Of a stretch of 64,000 bases of DNA, positions 45,679 to 58,045 are shown in pieces (positions within the stretch are counted from its first letter, which is position 1; every line of letters starts with the position of its first letter). The translations under genes were made by a program, and so were the position numbers. The stretch comes from Leptobrachium leishanense (Eukaryota; Chordata; Amphibia; Anura; Megophryidae): positions 63,346,637-63,410,636 of the forward strand of contig CM019067.1 in the NCBI GenBank assembly GCA_009667805.1, given 5' to 3'. Under the pieces are notes generated by a model. The model ran no database searches, had not been told where the DNA came from, and worked only from the letters and a program-made list of their open reading frames with translations.

Positions 45679-45860
45679 CAGTGTTTCTCAACTCCAGTCC
45701 TCAGGACCCACTAACAGGCCAGATTTTAAGGATCACCTTGGGGAAATACAGACTGAATCCTGCAATTACGGAGCAGCTAATTATATCACCTATGCTGTGC
45801 TTCAGATATCTGCAAACCTGGCCTGTATTGGGTCCTGAGGACTGGAGTTGAGAAACACTG
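45679..45860. mobile_element. 182-bp hAT-type short element
   Basis: Terminal inverted repeat of about 32 bp beginning CAGTGTTTCTCAACTCCAGT and closing with its complement at 45829-45860. Such ends mark a widespread vertebrate hAT-derived short element. Flanking 8-mers do not match, so the duplication has decayed. Confidence 0.85.
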
Positions 45861-46420
45861 GACTTAGTGTATAGTATGAGGTTTTCAAAGTTATTTATAG
45901 GAAAGACTTTTGCTTAAAGTCAGTGGAGACAGAGTTGAATCTGGAAGCATTGCAGAATGCAATATATGCTCTTTGTCAACGTGCAGAAGATATATATTTT
46001 TTGCTGCACTTGACTCACATGTAGAGTAGCTATAATATGTTTTTGCAGTGAGTGAATCATGTCACTTTTTATCCTACTGAGAATTTGCTTTTGATTTTTG
46101 CATTGGCTCTATCTTCTATTGTCTACTGAACCGAAATGGCTCTCTGCTCTACACGTTTTGTTGTCGGTTCGAGTTTGGCATGCTAAATACATCTCACAAA
46201 ATATATTTTCAATTCATGCTCTGTAAAAATACTTTAGGCAGTCATAGATCAAATGGAACAAAAGGTATCTAAAGGTCAGCCTAAACAGAAAAACGCAATA
46301 TCAGCAGCTGAGTTTGTTTCTACTTTAAAAAAAACAAAAACTGAACTGACTCCAAAATGCAAAAAAGATTATTGTTTGCAACTTAATACCATAAAATAAT
46401 ATACAATGTTGAAGAGTTGA
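45861..46420. other. No feature recognised
   Basis: AT-rich sequence, no supported feature. Confidence 0.4.
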
Positions 46421-46424
46421 CTAA

Positions 46425-46851
46425 GGCTAGGGTCAGACGAATGCATTTTTCACGTTGTCCGTGAAAAAGTGCGTTCGAACGAATGGACGTATTGTTTCAC
46501 GGAATACGTGATAGCGGTCATACGATGCGCATTTTCGTACGTGATTTTGTACGGATCATCAATAAAACCCTTTCTGCGTCTGGACGTTATGTTGGCCGGA
46601 CGTGTGCAGCGTCTGACGTCTCCCAATCACGCACACACGCCACTATGCGGCCGCAGCGCACTCTGTACGTCAGTAGTAGCGGTTTGACGTTCTCGAAAAA
46701 ATGCGTTCGTTTGCCACTTGCGTTGCGCGGACGGACTTTCGTGCGGCCGTTCGTCGTATGTTCCCCGGCATTGGACGTCATTTGCTGCTAGCACGGCCGT
46801 GATTTAGTGCGGCTAAACGCACGTTAAAACTGCTTTCGTCTGACCTTAGCC
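46425..46851. mobile_element. CpG-rich GGCTAGGGTCAG short element, copy 5
   Basis: Ends GGCTAGGGTCAGACGAATGC and CGTCTGACCTTAGCC; flanks TAA and TTA. Same subtype as copies 1, 3, 4 and 7. Confidence 0.85.
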
Positions 46852-47000
46852 TTAAGTACAATTGATTTATTAAACATGATAACATACCAGGGATTCAATA
46901 ATTTGATTATGGTCCCAGTTGTAGAAAACTGAAAAAGAAGGAGCAGAACCTGTTACTTCAAAAAAGCAAAAGTGGATCAGACTTTTAAGGTTATGGTTTA

Positions 47001-47451
47001 GGCTAGGGTCAGACGAGCGTGATTTCTACGGACTGTACGTCCGTGCACACGGACGTACGTCAGTACGGAAGGACGCAGTAGTGGCCAGACAGTCCGTTTT
47101 TTTCACTGACGTATATATTTTGACGGATGTAGGAGGGAAAATAAATTAAAAAGCAAAACCATTTTGTCCGTGAAAAATGCTGGACGTATAAATGCAGTCC
47201 GTCTGACCACGTTCCATCGCTCACACACAAAGCTATGCGGACGTTGCGGACGCAGCGCACTTTGTGCGGCCGTTCTAGCGGTTGTACGTTCTTGCCTGCC
47301 TTGCGTCCGTGGGCCGCGGCCGTTGTGCGTCCGCAGTTCAGTGCGGACGTACTTCGTGTGTCGGGCTCCGATGGGCTTCCTGTCATGCTATCACGGACGT
47401 ACTTTTAGGCGCAATCACGGACGTGAACACTACGCTCGTCTGACAGCAGCC
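47001..47451. mobile_element. CpG-rich GGCTAGGGTCAG short element, copy 6
   Basis: Ends GGCTAGGGTCAGACGAGCG and CGCTCGTCTGACAGCAGCC; TTA on both sides (46998-47000, 47452-47454). Same subtype as copy 2. Confidence 0.85.
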
Positions 47452-47454
47452 TTA

Positions 47455-47605
47455 GAGTTAGGGTTCAATCTAACCCTAAATGTAATCCTAACCCTAAAAG
47501 AAGCTCAAACGGTAGCCTATTTTCCAACCCTATTCCTAATTTTTTTAATCCGTATTTCTAACAATAACCTCTAACCCTAATTTCCAACCCTAACCCTCTT
47601 CAACT
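47455..47605. repeat. Degenerate TAACCC repeat, left part
   Basis: Scattered AACCCTAA words (TCTAACCCTAAATGTAATCC, CTAACCCTAATTTCCAACCC). The array continues at 48305-48480 beyond the L2 insertion. Confidence 0.7.
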
Positions 47606-48304
47606 CTGATCTCTCCTTCACTCCTCACATTCAGTCACTAACCAAATCTTGCTACTTCCACTTAAAAAATTTGCACGTGTCTGTCCCTGTCTTAATCAGG
47701 ACTCTGCTAAAATGCTCATCCAAGCTCTTGTTATCTCCCACCTTGACTACTGTACCCACCTTCTCTCTGGCCTTAAAAGATCCCAGATTCTCCCTCTGCA
47801 GTCTGTAATGAATTCCTGTGCCAGGCTCATCCACCTCACCTCCCGCACCTCTCCTCTCTGTCAATCTCTACACTGGCTTCCTGTTTCCTTTAGAATCCAA
47901 ATCAAAATATTGGTGCTTCCGTACAAAGCTCTCCATAACCGCGCCCCTGTCTACGCCTCCTTCCTTATTAACAGGTACTTCCAATTCCGACCACTTCTGC
48001 CAAAGATCTGATGCTATCACCTCATACTTGCACCCCCAAATTTCATCCTCAGGACTTCTCTGGAGCTACCATCTTTTTATGGAACTCCCTCTCCCGCAAC
48101 ACTAGAATTTCCCCATCTCTACTGTCCTTCAAGAAGTCTCTGAAAACGCATTTCTTTAGCGTGTCACCTCTCTCTTTTTAGATTGTAAGCTTTCAAGCAG
48201 GGTTCTCTTTCCTACAGTTTTGTGTGTTTTAACTTGTATGTATATTGTTTTGTTGTCGCACCCATTGTACAGTGCTACAGAACTTGTTGGCACTTTATAA
48301 ATAT
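47606..48304 (+). mobile_element. L2-type LINE ORF2 C-terminus and 3' tail
   Basis: Encodes ALVISHLDYCTHLLSGL, SVMNSCARLIHLTSRTSPLC and SLHWLPVSFRIQIKILVL (47710-47940), the thumb and C-terminal part of L2-like ORF2, then FFSVSPLSF-type residues and a tail with GATTGTAAGCT, CCATTGTACAGTGCTACAGA and ATTTATAAATA. One frameshift near 47950-48000. Confidence 0.88.
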
Positions 48305-48480
48305 TTGTAACTGTAACCCTAAATTTTAACCATATCCCTAATTTCTAACCCTAAGACGAATTTTTAACCTTAACTGTAATTTCTTACCCTAACCAATATT
48401 TCTAACCCTAACCCAAAACCTAATTCCTAACACTAACTTCGAACCCTAACCCTTGTTTCTAACCACAACAACTTTTTTAA
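48305..48480. repeat. Degenerate TAACCC repeat, right part
   Basis: CTAACCCTAAGACG, TTCTAACCCTAACCC, CGAACCCTAACCCTTG. Same decayed repeat as 47455-47605, showing that the L2 landed in it. Confidence 0.7.
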
Positions 48481-49435
48481 AGACGTATTTTCCTTAAAAC
48501 ATCTTTTTTTTATGTGTCTTGTCCATAGGTTGCTGCTTAATTATCCTTAAATTCCCATGATGGCTAGTGATCCTAGAGTGTCCCTTTTTAAGTTCATTCG
48601 TCGCATGCTTTATGATGCGGCTCAATCTGTTGGACTTGGATGAGCACTCACTTGTAACCTGTGTCAGTCGCTTTTATTTTTGGCTTTTTGTTTCCTATTT
48701 CCAGAGGGAATCTTGTGTTCTTTTACAAGGAAAACAATTAGTCACTTGGCTTTAGACTCCCTTATTCTTATCAAGATTCAGGAGAAAAGCTGTCATTAAA
48801 GCATTCAAACTGCAAGTATATGACATTGAGACAGCTCTAACACAACAGCAATTACTCTTAGAAATACGCGTTTCAAACTTTGGAGATAAAAAAAAAGTGA
48901 TAAATGCTGGAAGCTTGTCCATTTAGCAGAACGTAATCACTTGCAATCATGATTTGATTACTTCATAATAGCTTCCTACTTGTAGTAGCTATTTTTGAAG
49001 GGAAATAATCAAGAATGCAAAGTAAGTATTCACTCCCTCCAATGATTTACAAATTCAGCACATTTGTTTAAGCAATGAAAGTTAACCCACCGATCGCCAG
49101 GAGGTTGTTCGCTTGATAATCCACGTGCACCCCTGACACAAGGAACGTCAAACAGAGACATCAGATAATTTTGATGGAAAAATAAAGGGTTTGTTTGCTC
49201 AGATGGAGCATACGCTGCATACTCTACTGTTATTTAGGGAAATGTCAATCAGCAAAACCTCATCTGGCCTCAGAAATGCGATTAAATTGCAAAAAGAAAA
49301 TATACAATTGTCAGATCAGCCTTGATCTGTTAATTACTAATTTTATTACCACATACAGATGAAGGGCTCTATTCCCTAGTCGGCACTAACGTTTGCACGC
49401 ATCTATCTATAAGCATTATATGTGCACACACGATA
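48481..49435. other. No feature recognised
   Basis: About 950 bp, AT-rich, no recognisable gene or repeat. Confidence 0.4.
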
Positions 49436-49439
49436 AATC

Positions 49440-49990
49440 TGTGTAGCCCTGTGGTTATTCTGGGTCCTGAGAACTGCAGCTGTTACGCCCATAGAGGGAG
49501 CCAGCGAGCAACGTTTGGGGAAAAGATGTGATGGGCAAATGGACTACGTCTCCCAGAAACCCTCCGGAAGGGGGGGAAGTGGTGTGTCTGGCGCCAGGAA
49601 GCGCGGGGAGGAGTGCAGTGTGATGAGAACAGTGAGAGAAAGCAGTCGGCCTGTGTGACACTCTCTGGGATCTTACAAACTGGAGCGCGGAGATCTGGGC
49701 GACATCCATTGCTGGAGTGATCCGGGGAAGTGTAAATTGCCTTACTGAGTATCACGCTGGACTGTTCCGGACCCGGGAGTGTTTGGGAGAGATCAAGGGT
49801 GAGGAGGCCGCAGGCGGAGCAGAGAGCGCTGACGGTGTTCTGATCCAGACTGAGGAGAACAGGATTGAGAGCTTAAACCCCTTGGCAGTATCGGGCTCCA
49901 GACGGCTTAAAGGACGGATCTTCTCGCAAGGGACCTTTTATCGACGCTTCACCGGCCTGGGAGCAGCTGTTTCGGTGATTGGATGAGAGG
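49440..49990. promoter_or_regulatory. CpG-richer block with promoter-like motif
   Basis: Base composition changes from AT-rich flanks to GC-rich with many CpGs. At about 49540 it holds ACTACGTCTCCCAGAAA, close to the ACTACAnnTCCCAGnn motif bound by ZNF143/THAP11-type factors at vertebrate promoters. A GGTGAG at about 49798 could be a splice donor. No recognised protein in either strand. It could be an untranslated first exon region or part of an unrecognised repeat. Confidence 0.35.
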
Positions 49991-50335
49991 CCTCTGGCCT
50001 GTGATAATCGCTGACAGTGCACACTTATTTGTTTGCTAAATCTTGGGCCCCAAAGTTGGCTCGCCAAAGAAATTCATCCATCCACTGGCCAGTGGACATA
50101 GTACCCAGGTACACTAGGAGGACCAAACCAAAATATATATTCAGAAATCTGACTCTGGTACAATAGACTTGGAGTTGTATTAACTGTTTAGTCGCTATAC
50201 ATTGACACGCTCGTGATTGCCCGCCATTTTGATGTCGCAGGGTGCTTATTTTCTTGATAGTTAAAGTTACATGTGTAATTATTCAGATTTATTGCATACA
50301 GTAAATTATCCCAAAGAAATCTATGAAGGTGTGCT
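49991..50335. other. No feature recognised
   Basis: Nothing supported. Confidence 0.4.
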
Positions 50336-50665
50336 GGTGTGCAGTGAATTGTTGATGCGGTGAGACAAGATCCGGGTTATTCAGCGGCTCCTTCGGAGGT
50401 TAGCGCTACATGTGTTTAACGCATGACATCGATATTACATTCCCATGAAAAGTCCTTTAGCGCATCGTTTTTGTGCATGCTTACTATACTTTCCGTATCC
50501 TATACTAAACATGGGGAGCACAAACGAACATTAGCGTTAAAATAAGTAAGGTATTACAAAGTGCTAGCACTAATTACCGCAGGGATGCGGACAGCTATAT
50601 TTTAGCACCTCCTAAAAGTGGGCGCTACATGATTCTGCATCCCACGGCGAGAACGATGACCCGAT
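50336..50665. mobile_element. Degenerate relative of the GCG-rich short elements
   Basis: TATCCTATACTAAACATGGG, GAGCACAAACGAACATTAGCG and GGTATTACAAAGTGCTAGC echo the interiors of 34589-35296 and 38726-39385. Ends are not recognisable. Confidence 0.4.
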
Positions 50666-52216
50666 CCTAAGGGCGGATTCAGAAACAGGTTTTGAGGGGG
50701 GGGGGGACTCTACCAGTTCTGGCTAAGAGCTGGTGTTGGGTTCGCAGTGACAGGCAGTGTCAAGCCTAATCGCAGGCTGCGCTCATCACACTCTCTCCAG
50801 AGCATTGCACAGTGTCAGGCTCAGGTGACACAGGATAGACACTGCACAGCAATGCTCTGCATTCTGGCACATACTCTGTCACTGAGAATCAAGCACCAAT
50901 ATAAATATGTTTTGAGTGTATCCAGGAAATAGCCTTGTGAAGTAAAGAGGTTTGATACGTAGAAGTTAACCCTTTGATTCTGAGCTAAGGAAATACACAA
51001 TTTTACACAAATTAAGAAAAAATATACTATTTTTTTTGCTCTGTGCATTGAACATAGGTCAGAATAAAGCCTTTCCAATGACACCCAAAGGTCTATGTGG
51101 GATGTGTAGAACCGGAGATACAGGGTTTTAAACGTCCAAAAGTCCCCTGTATGACCTTTAATAGAATTGCAGTTCATGGGCGTAAATGACCCCTGTGCCT
51201 CCCTCTCTGTATCGGCCAGTGCCAGTCCGCTGCTTCTTGTTAGCTGATATCCTTCTAGACACTTCAAGCAAAGGGTCCAAATACATACTATAGTTGTTCT
51301 CTTAGGCTCGCTGTCCATTGGGTCCGTAGTTGGATGAACGACTTGGTCGTTTGACTATGGACAATGCTATTGCATGACCAGGGTCATCCACTGGAAGCGT
51401 CTGTGGATGACCCAGGTCAGCTGCCGAAAAGGCCACCGAACAAAAAAAAAAAAAATATTCCTGCTGCAGGAGAAAAAAAAAAAACACCTCCCCGGTGCTG
51501 AAACGGGATTTCAGCATCAAGAAGAGTACCCTCGAATGCAGTTGAACGCAGAAAAAATAGAAAACAGAACGCAGCAGAGACTAACCCCCCTCCATCCTGT
51601 TCCTGAAATAGGTTTCAGCAGCAAGGACAGTTGTTCTAACGCAGTTAGAATGAAGAAACAAAAAAAAAAAAAAGACGCGTTCGGCCGGGAACAAAAAAAA
51701 AAAACATGTCTTTTTAAAAAAAATGTTGCAAAAATACTCAAAAACTTCCCCAAAAAAATATTAATAAAGAAGGCTTATTGCTTTGGATGAAAAGAATAAA
51801 TGCTTGAATGAAAATAAAAATATTTTTATTACACTGAATTGTCGGATATCCCATGGGATTAGCGTGTCGAACTGAATCACTTCTCTATGGGATAATATCC
51901 CTGCCGCGGAACAGTGGTTTAACTATACAATTCATCTTTTTTTCATGTAAATTGTACCAGATCGTCCCGGCTTCATCTGGAAAATGCCATTGAAATGGGA
52001 AAGATTGCGAGTCTGAGATAGACGCAAAAAAATCTTCTGAAGTCGTCCGATGGAAGTCTGAGGCAGTGAACGAGGGCTGATTTATCTCCATGTTGTGGGA
52101 TTGGTCAGACAATGACAGACAATATCGGATGAGTGCATCTTCGCACGTATATGGATCCATATGCATAAGGTTTAAACACTGTGTTACATGCTAGAGAAAT
52201 AAACCCATGTTTCCTA
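50666..52216. other. Mostly unassigned; simple A-rich tracts
   Basis: GGGCGGATTCAGAAACAGG at about 50670 resembles a hAT terminus but has no partner. A-rich runs occur at 51442-51485, 51660-51715. The frames of 130-165 residues here are low-complexity or anonymous and match nothing I know. Confidence 0.4.
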
Positions 52217-53521
52217 ATATTATGGTGTGCTGGGAATACTTCTGTAGAATACCAATTAAGCTGTGCCCTTTCCCAAGGACATAAATCTCCATTGGGCTGC
52301 AGTGAAGTGCAATCGAATGATGTTGAGAATTACAGTGGCGTGTTGATTATGGGAGTGGTATTTTTTTCCATTTTAAAGTGTTTTTGCTTATGTGAAGTAA
52401 TATTTGGAGACTAATTTTTCATCTCTTCTGCCAGCACCAAAGGTAAGGAGCAACTTTGAACTGTTTATTATTTTTGTGCCAGGGTGAAACACTTTGGTAA
52501 TTGCCAAGCCTCCACCAATGATCACCACTCAAATGGGATCAGAACCCATCAATTCCACTTTTCCAAATCTTTTCTAACAGGTCACAAGGATTGTAGCAAT
52601 TTGTTTGAAATTCGCTAGTTAGGAGGCTGCCGAATTATGGACCTTCTGTGCTTGCAAAATCATTGCTCCAGCTAACTGTCTAGAGCACGTGGGTCCAACC
52701 ATTTTCCAGGTCACGAGGAGCCTGATCACAACCAGGACATTAATAACACAAATAGAAAACATTTCCATTTGCGGCTCGCCTTTAATGTCTGTATTACAAC
52801 CGAACCACTTTGACAGCAGCTCGAGTATTACTAGTGCCGAGTCGCAGGGAGGTAACACCAGCTACGCCGGTGGTGTTATCTGCTCCAGGAGTCCATAGGA
52901 CTCCATGAAGACGAAGGAGATCTCACTTGAGAGCTGCAAGTTCTCGAGCGATTGAGATCCAGCTGGGCGGCAGAGGGATACACAGCAGAACACCGGGAAC
53001 TGTAGCATTTCAATGTTCTTGAACCTAGGACATACTTGAAAACGAGAGAAATCTCAATGTATCCTTTCTGGTAAAATACTTTATTTATTTATTTGCAAAC
53101 TATTTGTTCCCAGTGTACCTCTGCCTGCAGAGCGAGGAAGCAGCACATCGCCACGGAGGGAACTGAGGTGAATTTGGTATTTTTGGGTGTGTTATGTGAT
53201 TGTAAAGAAGTGCAATCACTTAACACTAGTGCCTGAGAAACTTTATTCTTTTCAGAATAACATCAGGTGCCGATGGAGAGTGAGCTGGTTGGAACCGCTT
53301 GTTCTTCGTCTGCTAGGGCCACATTAATGTCTCCTATACTTTGTATGTAAGATGCTAATGTACAGTAACCTGGCACTACATCCAAGATGCAAGCTCAGCT
53401 TGCATCTCGGATGGAATAGGATGGGTAAAAAATAAGTACAGCGCTTGAGCTGTTATGCTGTACTGCTCAAGTGCTGTGCTTAATTGCCAGATTGTGATCA
53501 GGTTTCAGGTAAAGCCTAGCA
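52217..53521. repeat. 1305-bp tandem unit, copy 1
   Basis: Starts near TATTATGGTGTGCTGGGA and is repeated 1305 bp downstream, apparently without change over most of its length. It contains a palindromic GGAGTCCATAGGACTCCATG (about 52890), a Jockey-type LINE 3' end (53015-53090) and AT-rich sequence. Confidence 0.92.
53015..53095 (+). mobile_element. Jockey-type LINE 3' end in tandem unit copy 1
   Basis: CATACTTGAAAACGAGAGAA and TCTCAATGTATCCTTTCTGG match the 3' end of the LINE at 11598-12105. Duplicated at about 54320-54400. Confidence 0.85.
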
Positions 53522-54826
53522 CTATTATTGTGTCCTGGGATTACTTCTGTAGAATACCAATTAAGCTGTGCCCTTTCCCAAGGACATAAATCTCCATTGG
53601 GCTGCAGTGAAGTGCAATCGAATGATGTTGAGAATTACAGTGGCGTGTTGATTATGGGAGTGGTATTTTTTTCCATTTTAAAGTGTTTTTGCTTATGTGA
53701 AGTAATATTTGGAGACTAATTTTTCATCTCTTCTGCCAGCACCAAAGGTAAGGAGCAACTTTGAACTGTTTATTATTTTTGTGCCAGGGTGAAACACTTT
53801 GGTAATTGCCAAGCCTCCACCAATGATCACCACTCAAATGGGATCAGAACCCATCAATTCCACTTTTCCAAATCTTTTCTAACAGGTCACAAGGATTGTA
53901 GCAATTTGTTTGAAATTCGCTAGTTAGGAGGCTGCCGAATTATGGACCTTCTGTGCTTGCAAAATCATTGCTCCAGCTAACTGTCTAGAGCACGTGGGTC
54001 CAACCATTTTCCAGGTCACGAGGAGCCTGATCACAACCAGGACATTAATAACACAAATAGAAAACATTTCCATTTGCGGCTCGCCTTTAATGTCTGTATT
54101 ACAACCGAACCACTTTGACAGCAGCTCGAGTATTACTAGTGCCGAGTCGCAGGGAGGTAACACCAGCTACGCCGGTGGTGTTATCTGCTCCAGGAGTCCA
54201 TAGGACTCCATGAAGACGAAGGAGATCTCACTTGAGAGCTGCAAGTTCTCGAGCGATTGAGATCCAGCTGGGCGGCAGAGGGATACACAGCAGAACACCG
54301 GGAACTGTAGCATTTCAATGTTCTTGAACCTAGGACATACTTGAAAACGAGAGAAATCTCAATGTATCCTTTCTGGTAAAATACTTTATTTATTTATTTG
54401 CAAACTATTTGTTCCCAGTGTACCTCTGCCTGCAGAGCGAGGAAGCAGCACATCGCCACGGAGGGAACTGAGGTGAATTTGGTATTTTTGGGTGTGTTAT
54501 GTGATTGTAAAGAAGTGCAATCACTTAACACTAGTGCCTGAGAAACTTTATTCTTTTCAGAATAACATCAGGTGCCGATGGAGAGTGAGCTGGTTGGAAC
54601 CGCTTGTTCTTCGTCTGCTAGGGCCACATTAATGTCTCCTATACTTTGTATGTAAGATGCTAATGTACAGTAACCTGGCACTACATCCAAGATGCAAGCT
54701 CAGCTTGCATCTCGGATGGAATAGGATGGGTAAAAAATAAGTACAGCGCTTGAGCTGTTATGCTGTACTGCTCAAGTGCTGTGCTTAATTGCCAGATTGT
54801 GATCAGGTTTCAGGTAAAGCCTAGCA
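53522..54826. repeat. 1305-bp tandem unit, copy 2
   Basis: Same sequence as copy 1 through the landmarks checked by eye (for example GGTAAGGAGCAACTTTGAAC at 52441 and 53746). Contains a second copy of the LINE end. Confidence 0.92.
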
Positions 54827-54971
54827 CTATTATTGTGTCCTGGGATTACTTCTGTAGAATACCAATTAAACTGTGCCCTTTCCCAAGGACATAAATCTCC
54901 ATTGGGCTGCAGTGAAGTGCAATTGGATGATGTTGAGAATTACAGTGGCGTGTTGATTATGGGAGTGGTAT
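54827..54971. repeat. 1305-bp tandem unit, partial copy 3
   Basis: About 145 bp of the unit start, ending at GGGAGTGGTAT where copies 1 and 2 continue into a T-run. Two visible changes (AATTAAAC, AATTGGATG) set it apart from copies 1 and 2. Confidence 0.88.
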
Positions 54972-55808
54972 ACTAATACTAACACTAACAGGCAGAGCTA
55001 GTGGAATGTACTCTTGGAGTCCTTATGGCTGAATGGAGAATAAAAGAATAAAAACTTGAGACTAAAAGGGAGATTTGCATGAACATTGATGACCAGCAAA
55101 AGTACAATGTGTAACGATTTATGTTCTCAGTGTCCTCTCAATGGGACGAGAGGAGGCACCAAATTGTAAACCGTAACGACGCCTTGAAAAGCAGGCTTAG
55201 GGTTTTTTTTGAAGAACATATTTATTGTACATATCTATTATAAAAAATACATACCTATTTATAAGTGATTACTTTTATGTTCTCATTTTCACACCCTTTG
55301 TCTATATGGATTATCCTAACAAAGTCACCATATCCAGACACTCATTCTCGGAATTTTAAGACATTCTCGCTGTAAGCAAATTTTTAAGAGGATGAATTCT
55401 TTCAGTTGTAGCTAAGACCTAAATGTAACAATGCAGCTTCCCACTTTCACTTAATAATTTGCTAAACAAATTTTTTTGCAATCCGGACCAGCTGAAAAAA
55501 TGTCAGAAGCCACATTTATTTTGCAAATCACCTCTGGGAAAATATCATCCCAAGGTCCCTTTATTAAGCATTATGGCTTCTTCACCAAATGTTTGAGAGA
55601 CGTTCATTAACTGTTACAGATACTTTACTAATCCTAACAGCTCTAGCTAAAGCTACTGTAATTTTACACATCCCATGCTTTGTAAAGAAACCACAAAACT
55701 AGTTAGGAGATGCAAATTAACGAGTGATCCTGTTATTAAACAGCCAGTTATAAATGACAGACCTCAAAGTACTGTTTTCAGTAAACCTGTTAATCAGGAG
55801 CAATCACC
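54972..55808. other. No feature recognised
   Basis: AT-rich, no supported feature. Confidence 0.4.
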
Positions 55809-55809
55809 A

Positions 55810-56200
55810 TGTTGTTATTATTATTAATCTTTATTTATGAAGCGCCAGCATAATCCGCAGCGATGTACAATGAGCACAATTTAGACAGGGTTACAATACA
55901 TTGAACGACATTTGATAAACCAGTACAGGAGGAAATGAAGGCCCTATTCCCGTGGGAATTTACAATCTAAAGGGTTGGTGGTGGAAACCGGAGGAGAGGA
56001 CTACAAGGTGAGAGTGATGGACTGCAAGGTGAGAGTGATGGACTGGTGAGAGTGATGGACTGTTGCGTCCATAACTCAGGTGGTAGGCTTCCCTAAATAG
56101 GAATGTCTTAAGGAAGCGTTTGAAGGAAGGGAAATTAGGGGAAAGTCTGTACGAGGCAGAGCGTTCCAGAGGATGGGGACTGCGTGTTCACAGAGTAATG
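55810..56200 (-). mobile_element. L2-type LINE 3' end
   Basis: Inverted tail: ATTATTATTAATCTTTATTT, AAGCGCCAGCATAATCCGCA, TTCCCGTGGGAATTTACAAT, then decayed ORF2 end (PILWNALPRT on the - strand, about 56160-56190). Confidence 0.88.
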
Positions 56201-56329
56201 CTTTATTCAGGATCCCAAGCAAACATACAGTAAACAAGAATAACACCAACAGGAAGTAAGATGGCCATTGACCATAGAGTTCTCTGTCAGCAGTTCCAGA
56301 GTGTCCTTTCTTTAAGTAACAGTACACAC

Positions 56330-57234
56330 ACTCATAATCTGGTATAAGTGAGTTTAGCTACTAAAGGTGTCTAAGTCCACATTATTGGCAGAAAGAAGTC
56401 TGCAAACTTTGTATAATAGAGATTTTTGTAATTTGTTTTATAAAGATCAGTGTAGCATTTTATACACTGTATAAATATGATATAATTGTTGACATGCTCT
56501 TATTACAACAGATTGTCAAATGGCATCTTGGAATCTACACTTAATCAAATGTCAGGAGCATATTTAGTATGAAATGTATCTGTTTATTATCAGTCGTAAA
56601 AATATACATGTTCAAGGTTGTTATAAAGATGTAGAGGGTGGCAGCAATCTGACATTTTGTTGCTTAGATTTATACACCAAATATCAGATACATTGATACT
56701 GAATATGGAAATTCCATGTATTTCAGAATATGCACATCTGTTATTCTATTCACTTTTCAAATGCTTTATTCCAAACAACATTTGTTTTGTCCAGAAGGAT
56801 GTCTTCTTGTGTAAATGTGAGCCAAATATTGTCAGATAACTCACAGACTGCAAATTCTACCTTCTGTTAGTGTGACTCAGATCTATGTCCTTGTCTGCAG
56901 TACAGTGTAGTAATAAAGCAGCGGTGTTCTGCCAATTTGGTTATGTGTAGTATTTGGGGACATCAAGTAACACAAAAATAATTGATTTAAGTTTTTTTTT
57001 GTTGCATAAATCCTTCTGTAACCAGTCTTGACCCTACCAGGCGAATCCAAAAAATTCTGAATTGTTAATAATGATGAATTATTATAAATGATGGTGCGAT
57101 ACAATCATGGAAATATACCTCCATGGAGGGGTGGATCTTTTGATGATTAAATTTATACGTCTAGAATCTAGCCTGAAGACATTAACTTTGGCATCAAAAT
57201 ATTTAAGAAACATTGAAAAGGTACGAGGAAAAAA
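56330..57234. other. No feature recognised
   Basis: About 900 bp, AT-rich, no recognisable gene or repeat. Confidence 0.4.
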
Positions 57235-57238
57235 TACA

Positions 57239-58045
57239 GGGTTATTCAGAAAGAGACGATCTGGCCCGAAATGGCTCTGCAGAGTGAATTTCACCGTATG
57301 GTGCCATTTTGTGGCCATTCGGCTATTCAGAGAGCAGACCGTTCGCTAAACTTTGGCGAATTGCCAGCAAATACGGTGCTGTTCGACCGTTGTAGACTTC
57401 CCCATAGAGGAGTAATGGTTAATCTGGTCAGAGAACACAGAAAAGCAGTGAAATGTCAGTGAAATTCCCTGCTGTTCAGGATGTTTCATTCAGCAGGTTT
57501 ATTCAGGAGAATCCTATAGGCTTCAATGTTAAAAATATTTTTTATGCAATATCTAATAAAATGTTTATTATTTTAATATACAGGAAAAAGTCTATTTATT
57601 TCTTTAGGATCTTTTAGGCATTTTTTGTGATTTTTTTTTTTCGTCAAAAATGTTTCCTTTTTTTTTAAATAGAGGCTTTTCTTTTTTCTGTAACAGACTT
57701 TTCTAATTTTATTATCCATGTGACCTTATATGTTAACTACTGGACCCACATGTTAGAATTTTTTTGCAAACAGCGTTTCAATTTTGCCACTTTCAATCTT
57801 TTTTTTTTAGCCTGTTCGCCGGCTTTTTCTGGTGGCTGGTGTGTGGCGGATCATCAGCTTTTCCCGGATGTGTTCGGTGTGTTTTTTTCAGTGAATCGAG
57901 CAATCCATTTTCTGGTGGATTTTCTGCTTTTGTTTGATTTTTTTTTTTTGGCGGTTCTGCGGCTGATTTTCGGGTCTGTTCCCTGCACTCTGTGGTGAAA
58001 TTTGATTCCCCGAAGTGCAGGGAACGAGAGAGCACTGAAACCCCT
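57239..58045. mobile_element. GGGTTATTCAGAG element, long form, second copy
   Basis: Starts GGGTTATTCAGAAAGAGACG and follows 40403-41250 through GATCTGGCCCGAAATG, the CAATATCTAATAAA module at 57547, CTTATATGTTAAC and the TTCCCTGCACT end region. The right terminus is decayed (AGAGCACTGAAACCCC). Confidence 0.7.

Noticed and set aside
46483..47574. Frames of 100-136 residues rich in GRTF, RSALCTS and similar words
   Set aside because: They recur in every CpG-rich GGCTAGGGTCAG element in several frames and both strands, so they are by-products of the repeat.
49717..49986. 89-residue frame in the CpG-richer block
   Set aside because: Kept as part of a possible promoter or exon only; the protein resembles nothing known to me and GC-rich DNA opens frames by chance.
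50666..50720. GGGCGGATTCAGAAACAGG as a hAT end
   Set aside because: No partner terminus or target duplication was found.
50821..51318. 165-residue frame on the - strand
   Set aside because: No family resemblance and no coding-like composition that I can see.
52619..54203. Identical 79- and 69-residue frames occurring twice
   Set aside because: The identity follows from the 1305-bp tandem duplication, not from selection on a protein.
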